A model generated the notes under the pieces. The model did not search any database and was not told the DNA's origin. It saw only the letters and a program-made list of their open reading frames with translations. Both the position numbers and the translations under genes were made by a program. From Candidatus Rokuibacteriota bacterium (GTDB taxonomy: Bacteria > Methylomirabilota > Methylomirabilia > Rokubacteriales > CSP1-6): a stretch of 8,786 nucleotides of DNA. The stretch is taken from positions 1 to 8,786 of the forward strand of contig JACQRS010000340.1 in NCBI GenBank assembly GCA_016206385.1, given 5' to 3'. Positions 6,836-8,786 of this stretch are shown in pieces; within the stretch, counting starts at the first letter, position 1, and every line of letters begins with the position of its first letter.

Positions 6836-6847
6836 CTCACGCCCTCC
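6833..6847 (-). promoter_or_regulatory. Two overlapping ribosome binding options for livG
   Basis: GGAGGG (6842-6847) is spaced 6 nt from the GTG at 6835. GAGGTG (6833-6838) spans the livM stop and that same GTG and is spaced 9 nt from the ATG at 6823. Both are good Shine-Dalgarno matches, so the livG start is ambiguous by four codons. Confidence 0.5.
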
Positions 6848-7796
6848 GGGCGAGACCGGCGAGCCCGCGGGGCATGAAGATCATGAAGCCCATGAGGAGC
6901 AGCCCGAACAGGATGATCTCGTACTCCGCCTGCGTCCGGCCCATCAGCCGGGGCGTGACTGTCCTGAGCAGCTCCACGAGGACCGTGACGGCTCCGGCTC
7001 CCAGGAGCGCCCCCCAGAGGCTCCTGAGCCCGCCCAGCACCACCATCACCAGGAGCTCGATGGAATAACCGAAGCCGAACGGTGACGGGTTGATGAAGGT
7101 GAGGTAGTGGGCATAGAGGCTCCCGGCGACGGCGGTGTAGAGCGCGCTGACAACGAAGACCTGGAGCTTCAGCCAGGTCGTGTTCACGCCCGCCGTCTGC
7201 GCCGCCAGCTCGCCGCCGTGGATCGCCCGGAGCGCCCGCCCGATGCGTGACTCGGTGACGTTGAGGGCGAGCGCCAGGAGCAGCAGCAGGAGCGCCCACA
7301 CGAGGGAGAAGAAGCGCGAATCCTGGTCGAATCGGAATCCCCCGAGCGCGAGTGGCGGGATCCCCGTGAGACCGGAGGGACCGCCAGTCAGCGAGCTCCA
7401 GTTCACCAGGACGTAGTAAACGATGATGCCGAAGCCGAGGGTCGCCATGGCGAGAAGGAGACCCGAAAGCCTGAAGATCGGCACACCGATCAGGAGCGCC
7501 ACGCACCCGCTGAGCAGGACCGCCGCGCCCATGGCGAGCCACGGGTTCCATCCGTAGGTGGCGGTGAGGATTCCCGAGGTGTAGGCGCCGAGGCCGAAGA
7601 ACGCCGCCTGGCCGAGGGAGACCTGGCCGGCGTAGCCCATCAGGAGGGTCAGGCCCATGGCAGCGATGGCGTTGAGGCCGATGAAGTTCAGCATCCCGAG
7701 CAGGTATCCAGACCGAACCACGAGCGGGAGCGCGCTCACCACCACCGCGAGGCCCACGAGGACCCACAGGTCTAACCTGACGCGCGGCCGCGTCAC
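6837..7796 (-). CDS. livM: Branched-chain amino acid-type (HAAT) ABC transporter, permease LivM
   Basis: Inner-membrane permease, 319 aa, full length and strongly hydrophobic, with about eight to ten predicted membrane segments. Family marks are the GLTLLMGYAGQVSLGQAAFF stretch (48-67), TGGPSGLTGIP at 137-147, the cytoplasmic coupling region SRIGRALRAI at 183-192 leading to AAQTAGVN, the helix VLGGLRSLWGALLGA, and a C-terminal PRGLAGL. It pairs with LivH to form the channel and contacts the ATPases through the coupling region. The start is a GTG directly abutting the livH TAG with no gap, and GGAGGA lies 7 nt upstream inside livH, so the two permeases should be translated in step. The family is certain; the substrate is not defined by the permease. 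Confidence 0.94.
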   Translation of the reverse strand: MTRPRVRLDLWVLVGLAVVVSALPLVVRSGYLLGMLNFIGLNAIAAMGLTLLMGYAGQVSLGQAAFFGLGAYTSGILTATYGWNPWLAMGAAVLLSGCVALLIGVPIFRLSGLLLAMATLGFGIIVYYVLVNWSSLTGGPSGLTGIPPLALGGFRFDQDSRFFSLVWALLLLLLALALNVTESRIGRALRAIHGGELAAQTAGVNTTWLKLQVFVVSALYTAVAGSLYAHYLTFINPSPFGFGYSIELLVMVVLGGLRSLWGALLGAGAVTVLVELLRTVTPRLMGRTQAEYEIILFGLLLMGFMIFMPRGLAGLARRA

Positions 7797-8678
7797 CTAC
7801 GTCTCCTCCGCGACCCGCCACGGCAGCAGGCCCGCCACCTGACCGAGGCAGATGAGGATGAGGATGAGAAACGCGACCGCGTCCTTGTAGCCGGAGGAAA
7901 CGAGCCCGGCGGCCAGGGACTCCAGCACGCCGAGGAGGAAGCCGCCGAGGATCGCCCCCGGCGGGCTCACGAGACCTCCGAGGACCGCGGCGACGAACCC
8001 CTTGAGCCCCAGCATGAGCCCCATGTCGTAGGTGGCGTAGGTGATCGGGGCGATGACGATCCCGGCGACGGCGCCGAGGCCGCCGGCGAGGGCGAAGGCG
8101 AGGAGCGACATCCGATCCACCCGGATCCCCATGAGGCAGGCCGCGCGCGGGTTGATGGCGCAGGCCCGGACCGTTTTGCCGAGGTAGGTGCGCGTGAAGA
8201 AGGCCCAGAGTCCCAGGAAGATGGCCACGGCGATGGCCAGGACCCAGACCCCCTGGCGGACGACGATGGCCCCGCCGAGCTGGAGGGGCGGCCCGGGGGA
8301 GAAGGACGGGAGCGGGAACGGATCAGTCCCCCAGGCGAGAAGCGCCGCCCCCCGCAGCGCGATGGAGGCGCCGATGGTGATGATGATGAAGGTGAGCGCG
8401 GAGCCCTGCCTGACGGGGTGGATGGCCGCGCGCTCGAGGAGCGCCCCGAGCGCGCACCCGGCCAGCGCCGCCAGGGGGAACGCGGGCGCCAGGGGGAGCC
8501 CCAAGTCCGCGAGGCTGACCATCAGGAGCGCCCCGAGCATCGCGAACTCGCCCTGGGCGAAGTTGATCACCCGGGTCACGCTGTAGACGATCACGAACCC
8601 GAGGCCGATGAGCGCGTAGATGCCGCCCACGACCAGCCCGGAGAGGAAGTACTGGAGGAGCTGGCTGGCGAGGCTCAT
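7797..8678 (-). CDS. livH: Branched-chain amino acid-type (HAAT) ABC transporter, permease LivH
   Basis: Inner-membrane permease, 293 aa, normal LivH size. The N-terminal signature is complete: GLVVGGIYALIGLGFVIVYS (14-33) followed by NFAQGE at 39-44. A polar coupling segment follows TYLGKTVRACAINPRAACLMG (about 164-184), and the EAA-like helix GLKGFVAAVLGGL lies at 224-236. Most of the remainder is membrane-spanning, with the last segment rich in Ile and Leu (VAFLILILICLG). The ATG at 8678 comes 44 nt after the binding-protein stop, with only a modest GGCGGGA site upstream, which is the weakest initiation signal in the window. It abuts livM at its 3' end. The gene is intact and its assignment is secure. 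Confidence 0.94.
   Translation of the reverse strand: MSLASQLLQYFLSGLVVGGIYALIGLGFVIVYSVTRVINFAQGEFAMLGALLMVSLADLGLPLAPAFPLAALAGCALGALLERAAIHPVRQGSALTFIIITIGASIALRGAALLAWGTDPFPLPSFSPGPPLQLGGAIVVRQGVWVLAIAVAIFLGLWAFFTRTYLGKTVRACAINPRAACLMGIRVDRMSLLAFALAGGLGAVAGIVIAPITYATYDMGLMLGLKGFVAAVLGGLVSPPGAILGGFLLGVLESLAAGLVSSGYKDAVAFLILILICLGQVAGLLPWRVAEET
7804..7809 (-). promoter_or_regulatory. Ribosome binding site of livM, inside livH
   Basis: GGAGGA on the minus strand, 7 nt before the GTG at 7796, in the last codons of livH. It supports the GTG start that directly follows the livH stop. Confidence 0.7.
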
Positions 8679-8722
8679 TGTCCCGCCGGACGCAGCGCGG
8701 TCACGTCATCGCGGCCCGCCCC

Positions 8723-8786
8723 TCACGGGGTCAGCCGCCACTGGCCGTCCACGATCTGGATCATGGTGACGGCGCGGCGGTCCAGG
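8723..8786 (-). CDS. Probable ABC transporter substrate-binding protein, C-terminal end only
   Basis: The last 20 codons and a TGA of a gene that enters from the right edge. The readable residues are LDRRAVTMIQIVDGQWRLTP. A C-terminal strand of the form I-x-I-V-D-G-Q-W is common at the end of LivK/LivJ-type periplasmic binding proteins, and the position directly before livH is the usual one for that gene. The call is therefore mostly contextual: the visible piece is too short to show a domain. The signal peptide and ligand pocket, which would tell what is imported, are outside the window. Confidence 0.6.
   Translation of the reverse strand, partial: LDRRAVTMIQIVDGQWRLTP

Noticed and set aside
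7849..7868. GATGAG-type short tandem repeat
   Set aside because: It encodes alternating Ile/Leu in the last membrane helix of LivH and is explained by codon use.
8679..8722. Possible hairpin or operator in the livK/livH gap (imperfect palindrome around GCGGTCACGTCATCGC)
   Set aside because: Only six of eight positions match in each arm, the alternative CGCG stem is 4 bp, and there is no T-run. Chance pairing is expected at this GC content, so neither a terminator nor a regulator site is claimed.

Overview
The window is one dense, high-GC stretch in which all ten genes lie on the minus strand, so transcription runs from the right edge to the left. GTG starts are frequent (livM, livG, livF and the oxidoreductase beta subunit), purine-rich Shine-Dalgarno sequences are strong, and gaps between genes run from a 4-nt overlap to 44 nt. 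This suggests a high-GC soil, sediment or subsurface bacterium (for example Rokubacteria/Methylomirabilota-like, a deltaproteobacterial relative or another proteobacterium). The sequence alone does not settle the taxon.

Right half (about 5339-8786), in transcription order: the last codons of a probable periplasmic substrate-binding protein, then a complete Liv/HAAT-family ABC importer core made of permease LivH, permease LivM, ATPase LivG and ATPase LivF.

Left half (about 1-5326), continuing the same transcript: a four-gene 2-oxoacid:acceptor oxidoreductase, consisting of gamma subunit, a large FAD/NAD(P)-binding GltD-like protein with a ferredoxin tail, alpha subunit, and thiamine-diphosphate beta subunit. 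It is followed by a phenylacetate-CoA ligase (PaaK/PadJ type) cut by the left edge.

Working together, the transporter would import an organic or amino acid, the ligase would activate an aryl acid with CoA and ATP, and the oxidoreductase would decarboxylate a 2-oxo acid to its acyl-CoA, passing electrons through Fe-S clusters and FAD to a pyridine nucleotide. Gene content and order resemble the anaerobic phenylacetate/phenylglyoxylate (padEFGHIJ) cluster of denitrifying betaproteobacteria. One difference is that the separate ferredoxin (delta) and NAD-reductase (epsilon) subunits appear here as one polypeptide. The specific substrate is inferred from context. No promoter, terminator, RNA gene, CRISPR array, mobile element or gene-free stretch over 300 bases was seen; the promoter must lie beyond the right edge.
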